Both the position numbers and the translations under genes were made by a program. From Pseudomonas sp. 31-12 (GTDB lineage: Bacteria; Pseudomonadota; Gammaproteobacteria; Pseudomonadales; Pseudomonadaceae), in NCBI RefSeq assembly GCF_003151075.1, contig NZ_CP029482.1, forward strand, positions 5,890,001 to 5,954,000: DNA of 64,000 nucleotides, written 5' to 3'. Positions 27,194 through 38,835 of the stretch are shown here, one piece after another; positions within the stretch are counted from its first letter, which is position 1, and the number at the start of each line of letters is the position of its first letter. A model generated the notes under the pieces. The model ran no database searches and was not told where the DNA came from. It saw only the letters and a program-made list of their open reading frames with translations.

Positions 27194-28858
27194 ATGGCGT
27201 ACTACCGCACTCCTCATGACGTTACCGCTCTGCCCGCCTGGCAAGCGTTGAATGACCACCGCCAAGCCATGCAGGATTTCAGCATGCGCGAGGCCTTCAA
27301 TGCCGATCCGCAGCGCTTTACTCAATTCACCCTCAGCAGCTGCGGCCTGTTTCTCGATTACTCGAAGAACCTGATCAACGCCGAGACCCGCAATCTGCTG
27401 GTGGGCCTGGCCAATGAAGTCGACCTCAAGGGCGCGATCAAGTCGCTGTTCGACGGCGAAATCGTCAATTCCTCGGAAGGTCGCCCGGCCCTGCACACCG
27501 CCCTGCGCCGCCCGGTCGGCGACAAACTGTCGGTGAACGGCGTCAACGTGATGCCTGAAGTGCACAAGGTGCTGAACCAGATCACCGACCTCGTCGGCCG
27601 CATCCACGACGGTCTGTGGCGCGGTTATACCGAGAAGCCGATCACTGACGTGGTGAATATCGGCATCGGTGGCTCGTTCCTCGGCCCTGAGCTGGTCTCT
27701 GAAGCGCTGCTGTCCTACGCCCAGAAAGGCGTGCGCTGCCATTACCTGGCAAACATCGACGGCAGTGAATTCCACGAACTGACCATGAAGCTGCGCGCCG
27801 AGACCACGCTGTTCATCGTTTCGTCGAAATCCTTCAATACCCTCGAAACCCTGAAGAACGCGCAAGCCGCTCGCGCCTGGTACCTGGCTCAGGGCGGTTC
27901 GGAAGCCGAGCTGTATCGTCACTTCATCGCCGTCTCCAGCAACAACGCGGCGGCGGTGGCATTCGGTATCCGCGAAGAAAACATCTTCCCGATGTGGGAC
28001 TGGGTCGGCGGCCGTTACTCGCTGTGGTCGGCTATTGGCTTGCCAATCGCACTGGCCATCGGCATGTCGAACTTCAAGGAACTGCTGTCCGGTGCCTACA
28101 CCATGGACCAGCACTTCCAGAGCGCGCCATTCGACCAGAACATGCCGGTGCTGCTGGCCTTGCTCGGCGTCTGGTACGGCAACTTCTGGGGCGCGCAAAG
28201 CCACGCGATCCTGCCGTACGACCACTACCTGCGCAACATCACCAAGCACTTGCAACAGCTGGACATGGAGTCCAACGGCAAGAGCGTACGCCAGGACGGC
28301 ACGCCAGTGTCCACCGACACCGGCCCGGTCATCTGGGGCGGCGTGGGTTGCAACGGTCAGCACGCGTATCACCAGTTGCTGCACCAGGGCACCCAACTGA
28401 TTCCGGCCGACTTCATCGTGCCGATTGTCAGCTTCAACCCGGTCTCCGACCACCACCAGTGGCTGTATGCCAACTGCCTGTCGCAGAGCCAGGCGTTAAT
28501 GCTCGGCAAGACCCTGCCGGAAGCCGAAGCCGAACTGCGCGACAAAGGCATGAGCGAAGAAGACGTGCATAAAATCGCGCCGCACAAGGTGATCCCGGGC
28601 AACCGTCCGAGCAACACCATTGTGGTCGAGCGCATCAGCCCGCGTCGTCTTGGCGCGCTGGTGGCGATGTACGAACACAAAGTCTTCGTGCAAAGCGTGG
28701 TCTGGGGCATCAATGCCTTCGACCAGTGGGGCGTGGAGTTGGGTAAAGAGCTGGGCAAGGGCGTCTACAACCGCCTGGTCGGCAGCGAAGAAACCCCGGC
28801 TGACGATGCTTCCACCCAAGGCCTGATCAACTATTTCCGCGGTCGTCACCGCGGTTGA
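27194..28858 (+). CDS. pgi: Glucose-6-phosphate isomerase
   Basis: A 554-aa enzyme interconverting glucose-6-phosphate and fructose-6-phosphate; in pseudomonads, which lack phosphofructokinase, it serves gluconeogenesis and the EDEMP cycle. Both PGI signatures are present: [13 protein letters not shown] near residue 275 and a C-terminal [17 protein letters not shown] near 515. The ATG at 27194 is preceded by AAGGAA at a 10-nt distance; an upstream in-frame GTG (27152) gives a basic non-family extension. Confidence 0.96.
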   Translation: MAYYRTPHDVTALPAWQALNDHRQAMQDFSMREAFNADPQRFTQFTLSSCGLFLDYSKNLINAETRNLLVGLANEVDLKGAIKSLFDGEIVNSSEGRPALHTALRRPVGDKLSVNGVNVMPEVHKVLNQITDLVGRIHDGLWRGYTEKPITDVVNIGIGGSFLGPELVSEALLSYAQKGVRCHYLANIDGSEFHELTMKLRAETTLFIVSSKSFNTLETLKNAQAARAWYLAQGGSEAELYRHFIAVSSNNAAAVAFGIREENIFPMWDWVGGRYSLWSAIGLPIALAIGMSNFKELLSGAYTMDQHFQSAPFDQNMPVLLALLGVWYGNFWGAQSHAILPYDHYLRNITKHLQQLDMESNGKSVRQDGTPVSTDTGPVIWGGVGCNGQHAYHQLLHQGTQLIPADFIVPIVSFNPVSDHHQWLYANCLSQSQALMLGKTLPEAEAELRDKGMSEEDVHKIAPHKVIPGNRPSNTIVVERISPRRLGALVAMYEHKVFVQSVVWGINAFDQWGVELGKELGKGVYNRLVGSEETPADDASTQGLINYFRGRHRG

Positions 28859-28880
28859 TCTGACGCATTATCGCTATCCC

Positions 28881-28972
28881 CTGTGGGAGCGGGCTTGCTC
28901 GCGAACGCGGTGGGTCATTCAACGATGATGTTGACTGACCCGCCGCTTTCGCGAGCAAGCCCGCTCCCACAT
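28881..28972. repeat. REP pair between pgi and acs
   Basis: CTGTGGGAGCGGGCTTGCTC (from 28881) and its inverted partner GCGAGCAAGCCCGCTCCCAC (to 28970) flank a centre with CATTCAACGATGATGTTGAC. Near-perfect arms of about 27 bp. Confidence 0.88.
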
Positions 28973-29053
28973 TGGTTTTTGTGTCTGGCTTGAACCCTTT
29001 GGCTACTCGGCGCATCTTTATTACTTGTCGCAAAACAAGAATAAGGAACCGTC

Positions 29054-30991
<1,938 letters not shown>

Positions 30992-31012
30992 CTTCTGTTG
31001 CTATGCACTAAC

Positions 31013-31060
31013 TGTGGCGAGGGGGCGATGCGGCGTTCCGACAAGCCCCCTCGCCACAAA
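31013..31060. repeat. Short inverted repeat after acs
   Basis: TGTGGCGAGGGGGC and its inverted partner GCCCCCTCGCCACA enclose about 20 bp. The same TGTGGCGAGGGG core ends the 15971-16152 element, so this is a short relative. It may also act as a transcription stop for acs. Confidence 0.6.
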
Positions 31061-31187
31061 AGCCCTTGGTCCACAAAACCCTATTGGCCATAGAAAGCCA
31101 CTGACCATGGGGAACGATCAGTGGCTCGGGATCAGGTGCAATGCTGTTAAACTCCCGCGCCAAATTCCCTCCTGCAAGGCGCCCAGC

Positions 31188-32204
31188 ATGTCTTCCTTGA
31201 ATCAGGCGCTGCGCGCCGCCCTCGATCATCGCCAGGACCTGCTCGCCGAGCTGCATCAGCAAGGCACCGATTGCTATCGCCTGTTCCACGGCAGCCAGGA
31301 AGGCGCCGGCGGCCTGACCATCGACCGCTACGGCCCGCAACTGCTGGTGCAAAGCTTCCACCAGGCACTGGAGCGTGAGGCGCTGCTGCAACTGCACGAG
31401 ATCATCAATCAACACCTGGGCCTCGAAACGCTGCTGGTCTACAACGACCGCTCCCGGGGCAACTCGCGCATCGACCGCGAAGACACCGTCTACCGCGCCG
31501 ACGAGGCCGCCCTGCAAGACTTGATCGGCCACGAATGGGGTCTGAACTACCGGGTTTGCGGGCGCCATGCCGGCCAGGATCCGCTGCTGTTCCTGGACCT
31601 GCGCAACACGCGCGGCTGGGTCAAGGAACACAGCAAACACAAAAGCGTACTCAACCTGTTTGCCTACACCTGCGGCGTCGGCCTGAGTGCTGCCGCCGGT
31701 GGGGCAAGCGAGGTGTGCAACCTGGATTTTGCCGAGGGCAATCTGGCGGTCGGCCGTGAGAACGGTCTGCTCAATCCGCAGTTGCCAGCCATGGAATTCA
31801 TCCAGTCCGATTACTTCCCGGCCATTCGCCAGCTGGCGGGCCTGCCGATCAGTCAACGGCGCGGGCAGAAACTGCCGAGTTACCAACGTCTTGAGCAACG
31901 TCAGTACGACCTGGTGCTGCTCGATCCACCGGCCTGGGCCAAGAGCGCGTTTGGCACGGTCGATCTGCTGCGCGACTACCAGAGCCTGCTCAAACCCGCG
32001 CTGCTGACCACCGCCGACAACGGCGTGCTGATCTGCTGCAACAACCTGGCAAAGGTCAGCATGGACGATTGGCGCGAACAGGTTTTGCGTTGCGCCGAGA
32101 AGGCCGGCCGGCCCGTCCGCGAGTGGACAGTGATGAAACCTGGCGCGGATTTCCCGTCGATGGATCAACAGCCGCCGCTGAAAACACTGATTCTGCAACT
32201 CTGA
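31188..32204 (+). CDS. RlmI-type class I SAM-dependent rRNA methyltransferase
   Basis: A 338-aa methyltransferase of the COG1092/RlmI-RlmK group. The N-terminal part (about 1-120) is the EEHD-like substrate domain; the SAM motif I region is VLNLFAYTCGVGLSAAAGG near residue 155, the acidic motif II is LDFAEGN, and the catalytic motif IV is LDPPAWAKS near 245. RlmI methylates cytosine 1962 of 23S rRNA, but an N-terminal PUA domain is not obvious here, so the target is uncertain. ATG at 31188. Confidence 0.8.
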   Translation: MSSLNQALRAALDHRQDLLAELHQQGTDCYRLFHGSQEGAGGLTIDRYGPQLLVQSFHQALEREALLQLHEIINQHLGLETLLVYNDRSRGNSRIDREDTVYRADEAALQDLIGHEWGLNYRVCGRHAGQDPLLFLDLRNTRGWVKEHSKHKSVLNLFAYTCGVGLSAAAGGASEVCNLDFAEGNLAVGRENGLLNPQLPAMEFIQSDYFPAIRQLAGLPISQRRGQKLPSYQRLEQRQYDLVLLDPPAWAKSAFGTVDLLRDYQSLLKPALLTTADNGVLICCNNLAKVSMDDWREQVLRCAEKAGRPVREWTVMKPGADFPSMDQQPPLKTLILQL

Positions 32205-32297
32205 AATTTCACCGCAAAATCAGATTAATCCTATAAAGCAGGATCACTTCGGAACCGGATTCGCGTGCCATACTCCAACGCACTCCGATTCAGACAG

Positions 32298-35252
32298 ATG
32301 AAGCCGCACATGCCCAAAGGATTGATTCGCGCTATTGGCGCATTGTTGACTGCTCTGGCCCTTTATAGCCTGCTGGGGTTTCTGATTTTACCGGGCATCG
32401 CGTTGCGGGTCGCCAATCAGCAATTGGCCAATTACGCCACGATGCCCGCCACGATTTCCCGCATCGAACTCAACCCTTTCAGCCTGGAAGTGACCCTTTG
32501 GGGCTTGGTCATCGGCGAGCCGGGCAAAGAACAGGTCGGCTTTGAACGCCTGTATGCCAACTTGCAGATCGACAGCCTGTGGACCAAAGCGCTGCACCTG
32601 TCCGATATCGAACTGGACAAACCCAAGACCGAAATCCTCTTCGGCAAGGACGGCAAACTCAATCTGTTGGGCCTGTTCAAGATCCCCGCCAGTGAGCCAA
32701 CTCCCGCCGACCCGGACGCCAAGCCGTTTCCGTTGCGCATCGAGCGGATCAAACTGGCTGGCGGCAATGTGCACTTTCAGGATTTGCGCCCCAGCGAACC
32801 CATCGAGTTTCTCTACGACAAACTCGACTTCGAGCTGAAGAACCTCAGCACCCTGCCCGAAGACAGTGCCGACATGACCCTGGTGGCCGTCGGCCCGGCC
32901 GGTGGACAGCTCGACTGGACCGGTAACTTCAGCCTGATCCCGATTGCCTCCGAAGGTAAGTTGAAGATCACCGACGGCAAGATGAAAGCCTTTTGGCCCT
33001 ATGTGCGTGACGCATTGCCGCTGGTGCTGGAAGACGGCGTCGTCAACCTGAGTACCGACTACAAGCTCAACTTGTCCAAGGAAACCGAACTGCTGCTGAG
33101 TAACGTCGCCGTCAGCGTCGCGCCCTTCGCCATCAAGGCTCCGGACGGTCGACCGCTGGCGAAACTCGAGCGTCTGGACATCAGCGAAACCACCGTGGAT
33201 CTGGCCAAACAGCAAGTGGTGGTCGGCAAGATCCGTAGCAATAAACTGGAAACCTGGGCCGCCCTGGAAGCGGATGGCCAACTCGACTGGCAGAAACTGT
33301 TCGCCAGTCAGCCTTCCAAGGCGACGGTCAAAGCCAACGCCGAACCGACCAGCACTCCAGCCGCCGCTGATTCACCGAAACCTGAACCCGCGCCACCCAG
33401 CAAACCGTGGCAAGTGCTGCTCAAAGACGTGCAACTGCGTAATTACCAGGTGCATCTGGCCGATCGCAAGGCACAACCCGTCGTGGCGCTGGATGTCGGC
33501 CCCCTGAACCTGGACCTGCAGAATTTCGACAGCCTCAACGGCTCGCCTTTTAACCTCAAGCTCGACACCGGCGTGGGTAAACAGGGCAAGCTCATGGCCG
33601 ACGGAGTGGTCAACCTTGCACCGGTCAGCGCCAAATTGAACGTGCAGACCAAGGACATCGACCTGCGTATCGCCCAGTCCTACATCAACCCGTTCATTCG
33701 CCTGGAACTGCGCAGTGGCATGCTCGGCAGTGATCTGGCGGTCGACCTGAAAAGCACCGAGCCATTGGCGTTCAGCGTCACCGGCAAAGCGCAGGTCGAT
33801 CAATTGCATACTCTCGACACCCTCAAGACCCGCGACTTCCTCAAGTGGCAGCAACTGGTGCTCGAAGGCCTGAATTATCAGCACGGCGACAGCCTGACGA
33901 TCGACAAGGTCAACCTGTTCCAGCCGTATGCGCGCTTCATGATCAACGATGACCGCACCACCAACATCGATGACCTGCTGATCCCGCAACCGGCCGACAC
34001 CGGCGTTGCCAAGACCGCCGCTGCCAAACCCGCCAGCAAGGAAAAACCGCTGGGCATCCACATTGGCGGCATTGCGATCAATGACGGTTCGGCGAACTTC
34101 GCCGACTTCAGCCTGACCCCGAACTTCGCCACGGCCGTGCAACAGCTCAACGGGCAGATCGGCACTATCGACAGCCGTCAGGCGAAACCGGCCACCGTCG
34201 ATATCAAAGGCAAGGTCGATCGCTATGCGCCCGTGACCATCAAGGGGTCGGTCAACCCATTCGACCCGATGGCCAGCCTCGACATCTCCACCAGTTTCAA
34301 ACGCGTGGAACTGACCACGCTGACGCCCTACTCCGGCAAGTTCGCCGGTTACCGCATCCGCAAGGGCCGACTCAATCTCGACCTGCATTACATCATCGTC
34401 AAGGGCCAGCTCAAGGCCGAGAACAAAGTAGTGGTCGAGCAACTGCAACTGGGTGAAAAAGTCGACAGTCCGGACGCTGTCAGCCTGCCGCTGAAACTGG
34501 CGATCGCCTTGCTCAAGGACGTCGATGGCAAGATTTCCATCGAGCTGCCGGTGACCGGCGACTTGAACAACCCGCAATTCAGCGTCATGCCGATCGTCTG
34601 GCAGACCCTGCGCAACCTGATCGTCAAAGCCGCTGCCGCCCCGTTCAAAATGATTGGCGGGCTGGTCAGTGGCGGTGGTTCGCAAGATCTGGGCACCGTT
34701 TCGTTTGCACCGGGTTCAAGCGATCTGAGCAAGGACGCCGAGGCTTCGTTGGTCAAACTGTCCCAAGCCCTCAAGGAACGTCCTGCCCTGCGCCTGGAAA
34801 TCGAAGGCACGGCCGCCGCCAGCAGCGACGGCCCGCTGATTGCCGAGCAACGGCTTGAACGCGAATACCAGTACAACTACTACAAAATGCTCCAGCGGCG
34901 CGGCGACAAGGTTCCGGCCCAGGCTTCACTGTTGCAAGTGCCGGACGGCGAGAAAGGTCCGCTGCTGGAAGGGATCTACCGCACACGCCTGAAGACCCAG
35001 CCACCCGCCGAATGGAAGGACCTGGGCAAGGAAGAACGCACCGCAAAAATGCGCGCAGACGTGATCAAGTTCTGGAGCTCCAGCGACGTACTGTTGCGCC
35101 AGCTCGGTCAGGAACGCGCCAGCAGCATCAAGGATTACCTGGTGGACAAGACGCAGATGGCCGATGACCGCGTCTACTTCATCGACGCCCAACTGGGTGA
35201 GGCAGAAAGTGACGGTCGGGTGGTGACGCCAATGCACCTGGATGCCGAGTGA
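32298..35252 (+). CDS. Large DUF748 (AsmA-like) envelope protein
   Basis: About 984 aa: one N-terminal membrane anchor (near residues 10-32, LIRAIGALLTALALYSLLGF) followed by a long periplasmic beta-rich body with repeated FEIRLxNLDL-like strands, typical of DUF748/AsmA-like bridge proteins, with a low-complexity Pro/Ala linker near residue 355 and an OmpA-like start (VSFAPGSSDLSKDAEASL) near 810. AsmA-like proteins span the periplasm and are implicated in phospholipid transport; a role for DUF748 is inferred. Start could be ATG 32298 or 32310. Stop overlaps the next gene. Confidence 0.82.
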   Translation: MKPHMPKGLIRAIGALLTALALYSLLGFLILPGIALRVANQQLANYATMPATISRIELNPFSLEVTLWGLVIGEPGKEQVGFERLYANLQIDSLWTKALHLSDIELDKPKTEILFGKDGKLNLLGLFKIPASEPTPADPDAKPFPLRIERIKLAGGNVHFQDLRPSEPIEFLYDKLDFELKNLSTLPEDSADMTLVAVGPAGGQLDWTGNFSLIPIASEGKLKITDGKMKAFWPYVRDALPLVLEDGVVNLSTDYKLNLSKETELLLSNVAVSVAPFAIKAPDGRPLAKLERLDISETTVDLAKQQVVVGKIRSNKLETWAALEADGQLDWQKLFASQPSKATVKANAEPTSTPAAADSPKPEPAPPSKPWQVLLKDVQLRNYQVHLADRKAQPVVALDVGPLNLDLQNFDSLNGSPFNLKLDTGVGKQGKLMADGVVNLAPVSAKLNVQTKDIDLRIAQSYINPFIRLELRSGMLGSDLAVDLKSTEPLAFSVTGKAQVDQLHTLDTLKTRDFLKWQQLVLEGLNYQHGDSLTIDKVNLFQPYARFMINDDRTTNIDDLLIPQPADTGVAKTAAAKPASKEKPLGIHIGGIAINDGSANFADFSLTPNFATAVQQLNGQIGTIDSRQAKPATVDIKGKVDRYAPVTIKGSVNPFDPMASLDISTSFKRVELTTLTPYSGKFAGYRIRKGRLNLDLHYIIVKGQLKAENKVVVEQLQLGEKVDSPDAVSLPLKLAIALLKDVDGKISIELPVTGDLNNPQFSVMPIVWQTLRNLIVKAAAAPFKMIGGLVSGGGSQDLGTVSFAPGSSDLSKDAEASLVKLSQALKERPALRLEIEGTAAASSDGPLIAEQRLEREYQYNYYKMLQRRGDKVPAQASLLQVPDGEKGPLLEGIYRTRLKTQPPAEWKDLGKEERTAKMRADVIKFWSSSDVLLRQLGQERASSIKDYLVDKTQMADDRVYFIDAQLGEAESDGRVVTPMHLDAE

Positions 35253-35551
35253 TGATCAGACGAGTGCTGATGAGCCTGACCCTCCTGGCACTGGCGGCCA
35301 GCCAGGCCTCGGCGGCCGATACCTTGCGCTGCGGCAGTCAATTGGTCAGCGTCGGCGACCGGTCCAGCGAAGTGCTGCAGAAATGCGGTGAACCGGTCAG
35401 CCGCGATCTGCTGGGCTACAAGCGCAGCGCCAACCGACGGGAAGAGTTTCAGGTTGAGGAATGGACCTACGGGCCCAATGGCGGGATGTATCAGTACCTG
35501 CGGTTTGAAGGCAATCGGCTGAGACAGATCACCAGCAAACGCGGGAACTGA
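35252..35551 (+). CDS. Exported DUF2845 protein
   Basis: A 99-aa secreted protein: signal peptide to about residue 21 (LLALAASQASAAD) then the DUF2845 core DTLRCGSQLVSVGDRSSEVLQKCGEP, with two Cys likely in a disulfide, and a WTYGPNGGMYQYLRF strand. Function unknown. Its ATG shares a base with the DUF748 stop (TGATG), suggesting joint expression and perhaps a shared envelope task. Confidence 0.85.
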   Translation: MIRRVLMSLTLLALAASQASAADTLRCGSQLVSVGDRSSEVLQKCGEPVSRDLLGYKRSANRREEFQVEEWTYGPNGGMYQYLRFEGNRLRQITSKRGN

Positions 35552-35580
35552 ACCCACCATCCAAAGTGGGCACATACAAA

Positions 35581-35670
35581 TGTGGGAGCGGGCTTGCTCG
35601 CGAAAGCGGTGCGTCATTCAGCATTGATGTTGGCTGACACACCGATTTCGCCAGCAAGCCCGCTCCCACA
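35581..35670. repeat. REP pair after DUF2845 gene
   Basis: TGTGGGAGCGGGCTTGCTCG (from 35581) and GCAAGCCCGCTCCCACA (to 35670) flank a centre containing CATTCAGCATTGATGTTGGC, very close to the centres of the other REP pairs. Confidence 0.88.
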
Positions 35671-35696
35671 GTGGTTTTTGCGGCGCCCACAATAGA

Positions 35697-35728
35697 ACAG
35701 GCCCCCGACACGAATGTCGGAGGCCTGT
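35697..35728 (-). terminator. Terminator of the BON-domain gene
   Basis: On the minus strand, ACAGGCCTCCGACA pairs with TGTCGGGGGCCTGT with a TTCG loop, followed by TCTATT. It may also stop rightward transcription from DUF2845. Confidence 0.75.
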
Positions 35729-35833
35729 AATGACCACATCCTTGTGGCCGTCGCATGAACTCTCCAGATGCGGCTGGCGTATTACTCGGCCCGCCTGCCG
35801 CGCCTTCTCCCAGTCCAGGCGAGAAGTCTTGCC

Positions 35834-36187
35834 TTACTCGGCTTTCAGGCCGTCAGCGGAGACCGCCTGGACGCCTTTGATTTTCTTGGCGATAGCCACG
35901 GCGGTGGCTTTCTGAGCGTCAGTCACCGCAACGGTGGACGACAGAGACACAACACCTTTGTTGGTTTCGACTTTGATGTCGGTACCAGGAATGCCTTTTT
36001 CGGTTACCAGGTCTGCTTTGACTTTGGTGGTGATCCAGGTGTCGGAGGTAGCTTCTTTGGCTTGGGTCACTTCACCGGCGGCCAGGACCATTGGCGCCTG
36101 GGTCGCTTGGGTTTGAGCGAATGCAGCGTTGGCCATGGTCAGGGTCAGCGCGGTAGCAGCAGCGGCAGCGATAGCGAACTTCTTCAT
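35834..36187 (-). CDS. Periplasmic BON-domain (OsmY-like) protein
   Basis: A 117-aa protein with an Ala-rich signal peptide cleaved near AFA-Q (residue 24) and one BON domain: WITTKVKADLVTEKGI, then IKVETNKGVVSLSSTV and GVQAVSADGLK. BON domains bind lipids; OsmY has two and is stress-induced. AGGAG stands 8 nt before the ATG. A sigma-54-like promoter lies about 55 bp upstream. Confidence 0.88.
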   Translation of the reverse strand: MKKFAIAAAAATALTLTMANAAFAQTQATQAPMVLAAGEVTQAKEATSDTWITTKVKADLVTEKGIPGTDIKVETNKGVVSLSSTVAVTDAQKATAVAIAKKIKGVQAVSADGLKAE

Positions 36188-36252
36188 ACGAGTAACTCCT
36201 GTTTTTCTAGAAAGTCTGCTGTGTGTCTTGTCAGCAGGGTTACTGGGTATAT

Positions 36253-36269
36253 TGCGAACGCTGTGCCAA
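36253..36269 (-). promoter_or_regulatory. Candidate sigma-54 promoter of the BON gene
   Basis: TTGGCACAGCGTTCGCA on the minus strand keeps TGGCAC and GC at the correct 10-nt interval (-12 element TCGC instead of TTGC). The remaining 36270-36447 is AT-rich intergenic DNA in which I see no gene. Confidence 0.45.
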
Positions 36270-36446
36270 CTTTGAGACAGCCAATAAATCCTTATAAAAC
36301 AGTCTCTTATGAAATAGCCCGATTTTCGGAATCATGCAAATTGCATGACTTCGAGATTCTCTACATGCAAGTTGCGGGTTTTGAGGCGGGCCTAAGGCCA
36401 TGAATTGTCGAGAATTTCTTTCTATTACGAGTTTTTCCCTTCGACA

Positions 36447-36485
36447 GAAAAAAAAATGCCCCACCTCGTGAAAGGCGGGGCATTT
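36447..36485 (-). terminator. pilA terminator
   Basis: On the minus strand AAATGCCCCgCCT pairs with AGGtGGGGCATTT and runs into a row of Ts (As at 36447-36456). Confidence 0.92.
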
Positions 36486-36499
36486 GTTAACCGCGAGTA

Positions 36500-36907
36500 T
36501 CAGACGCCTGTGCAGCCTTTAGGCGCGTACTCCTGAGCGACTGTGGTAGCGCAAGTCCAGCCAGTCAGAGAGCGCGTCAGGGTAATGGTTTTGCTCAAGA
36601 CCGGACCTGGAGCGTTGAGAATCGTGCAACCGATGGTGCCGGTACCATCAGTCGCGACACCCGCTGCCGTGGTCGTGCAATTGGAGGTCGTGGCGGTTCC
36701 GCCAACCTTCGTCAGATCCGGATTGGTGCCGGAGTTCATAAGGTCCTCAAACGGGACTTTCAACGCCGTGATCTCTGCCAGGCCGGCCGTCACCTTGGCA
36801 CGCGCTTGATACTTCGAGTAAGCCGGCAACGCAAACGTCGCCAGAATCCCGATGATCGCCACCACGATCAGCAGTTCGATCAGGGTAAAACCTTTTTGAG
36901 TATTCAT
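36500..36907 (-). CDS. pilA: Type IV major pilin PilA
   Basis: A 135-aa prepilin with a 6-residue leader MNTQKG cleaved by PilD before F, then the hydrophobic helix [17 protein letters not shown] with the essential Glu5 of the mature protein. The globular head has four cysteines: two in the central beta region (TSNC...TIGC) and two near the C-terminus ([15 protein letters not shown]) forming the D-loop disulfide. Divergent from pilBCD and preceded by a sigma-54 promoter. Confidence 0.95.
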   Translation of the reverse strand: MNTQKGFTLIELLIVVAIIGILATFALPAYSKYQARAKVTAGLAEITALKVPFEDLMNSGTNPDLTKVGGTATTSNCTTTAAGVATDGTGTIGCTILNAPGPVLSKTITLTRSLTGWTCATTVAQEYAPKGCTGV

Positions 36908-36955
36908 AGACAGGCTCCATGCATGAGTCGAAATCTCATGATCTGAATGAGCTTC

Positions 36956-36972
36956 AGCACAGCCCGTGCCAA
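36956..36972 (-). promoter_or_regulatory. Sigma-54 promoter of pilA
   Basis: TTGGCACGGGCTGTGCT on the minus strand has the TTGGCACG -24 element and GC at -12 with the right 10-nt separation. The start would be about 36944, leaving a ~37-nt leader. PilR (encoded at the right end of the window) is the expected activator. Confidence 0.78.
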
Positions 36973-37075
36973 GCGCTGCACTCCCTGTTTTCGGGGCACA
37001 AAACCAAGGTATGGAGCTTTCCTACCCCCAGGATCCGCACTATCTGACACTATTTGTCACCTGACGGCCGCTGGT

Positions 37076-37104
37076 TTGGCTCAGCTCCTTGACTAGGCTA
37101 TAAG
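37076..37104 (+). promoter_or_regulatory. Sigma-70 promoter of pilBCD
   Basis: TTGGCT (37076-37081), 17-nt spacer, TATAAG (37099-37104), with the pilB start 29 bp further on. Confidence 0.55.
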
Positions 37105-37132
37105 TCATGAACTGTCTGCGTCCGGTATCCCA

Positions 37133-38833
37133 ATGAATGACATCGCCCTTAGCGGTCTGGCCAAGCAATTGGTTCTGGCCGAACTGCTCACTGACCAAAG
37201 CGCGCAACAGGCGTATCAGCAAGCTCAACGCAACAAAATCTCCCTGGTCAGTTATCTGGTGCAGAACAGACTGGTGAAGAGCCGACAGGTCGCCGAGATT
37301 GCCTCGGAGCATTTCGGCATGCCGCTGCTCGACCTCAATTGCCTGGATAAAGAAACCCAACCCCGAGGGCTGGTCAGCGAGAAACTGGTCCGTCAGCACC
37401 ACGCCCTGCCCCTCTGGCGACGCGGCAACAAGCTGTTCGTGGGGGTTTCCGATCCGACCAATCATCAAGCCATCAATGACATCCAGTTCAGCACAGGACT
37501 GAACACCGAAGCCATTCTGGTGGAGGACGATAAACTCGGCGATGCCATCGATAAATTCTTCGACAGCCAATCCACCGGCCTGGAAGACATGGCCGATGTT
37601 GACCTTGACGGGCTGGACATCGAGTCGGTCGATGACAATAAAAAGGACTCCATCGCAGGCCAGGATGCCGATGACGCGCCGGTGGTGCGCTTCGTCCACA
37701 AGATGTTGCTCGATGCGATCAAGAGCGGTTCGTCCGACCTGCATTTCGAGCCCTACGAAAAAACCTACCGGGTGCGGATGCGCACCGACGGCATGCTGCG
37801 CGAAGTCGCCAAGCCGCCGAGCCAACTGGCCAACCGCATTGCGGCGCGGCTGAAAGTCATGGCCAGCCTCGACATCTCCGAGCGGCGCAAACCCCAGGAC
37901 GGACGGATCAAGATGCGCCTGTCCAAGACCAAATCCATCGACTTCCGGGTCAACACCCTGCCGACCCTGTGGGGCGAGAAAGTGGTGATCCGGATCCTCG
38001 ACCCGTCCAGCGCGCAAATGGGCATCGACGCCCTCGGCTACGAGCCTGAGCAGAAAGCCTTGTACATGGCTGCGCTGAAGCAGCCACAGGGCATGATCCT
38101 GGTCACCGGGCCGACCGGTTCGGGCAAGACCGTGTCGCTCTACACCGGGCTGAACATCCTCAACACCGTGGACATCAACATCTCTACCGCCGAAGACCCG
38201 GTGGAGATCAACATGGAAGGCATCAACCAGGTCAACGTCAATCCCAAGCAAGGGCTGGATTTCGCCCAGGCGCTGCGCTCGTTTCTGCGTCAGGACCCGG
38301 ACGTGATCATGGTCGGTGAAATCCGCGACCTCGAAACCGCCGAGATCGCCATCAAGGCCGCCCAGACCGGGCACATGGTGCTTTCCACCCTGCACACCAA
38401 CAGCGCCGCGGAAACCCTGACCCGCTTGCACAACATGGGCATTAAGGGCTTCAACATTGCCACCTCGGTGACCCTGATCATCGCCCAGCGGCTGGCGCGC
38501 AAACTGTGCAGCCATTGCAAGAAACCCATCGAGATTCCCCGCGAGGCGTTGCTCAAGGAAGGCTTCCCCGAGGAACGCATCGGCTTGTTCACGATCTATG
38601 AGCCGGTCGGCTGCGATCAGTGCAACCGCGGTTACAAAGGGCGAGTGGGGATTTATGAAGTGGTGAAGAACACACCGGACCTGCAACGGCTGATCATGGC
38701 CGAAGGCAATTCACTGGAAATCGACATCCAGATGCGCAAGGACGGTTTCAACGACTTGCGCACTTCGGGATTGAGCAAGGCCATGCAAGGCATCACCAGC
38801 CTTGAAGAAATCAACCGGGTCACCAAGGACTGA
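37133..38833 (+). CDS. pilB: Type IV pilus extension ATPase PilB
   Basis: A 566-aa cytosolic hexameric ATPase that drives pilus extension. It has an N-terminal MshEN-like domain (1-150), the N2 domain, Walker A GPTGSGKT near residue 325, the Asp box (TAEDPVEI), Walker B VGEIRDLETA, the His box LSTLHTNSA and a tetracysteine zinc site (CSHC...CDQC). First gene of pilBCD-coaE-yacG. Confidence 0.97.
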   Translation: MNDIALSGLAKQLVLAELLTDQSAQQAYQQAQRNKISLVSYLVQNRLVKSRQVAEIASEHFGMPLLDLNCLDKETQPRGLVSEKLVRQHHALPLWRRGNKLFVGVSDPTNHQAINDIQFSTGLNTEAILVEDDKLGDAIDKFFDSQSTGLEDMADVDLDGLDIESVDDNKKDSIAGQDADDAPVVRFVHKMLLDAIKSGSSDLHFEPYEKTYRVRMRTDGMLREVAKPPSQLANRIAARLKVMASLDISERRKPQDGRIKMRLSKTKSIDFRVNTLPTLWGEKVVIRILDPSSAQMGIDALGYEPEQKALYMAALKQPQGMILVTGPTGSGKTVSLYTGLNILNTVDINISTAEDPVEINMEGINQVNVNPKQGLDFAQALRSFLRQDPDVIMVGEIRDLETAEIAIKAAQTGHMVLSTLHTNSAAETLTRLHNMGIKGFNIATSVTLIIAQRLARKLCSHCKKPIEIPREALLKEGFPEERIGLFTIYEPVGCDQCNRGYKGRVGIYEVVKNTPDLQRLIMAEGNSLEIDIQMRKDGFNDLRTSGLSKAMQGITSLEEINRVTKD

Positions 38834-38835
38834 AC

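Noticed and set aside
27149..28456. 435-codon frame opposite pgi
   Set aside because: Shadow of pgi; same pattern.
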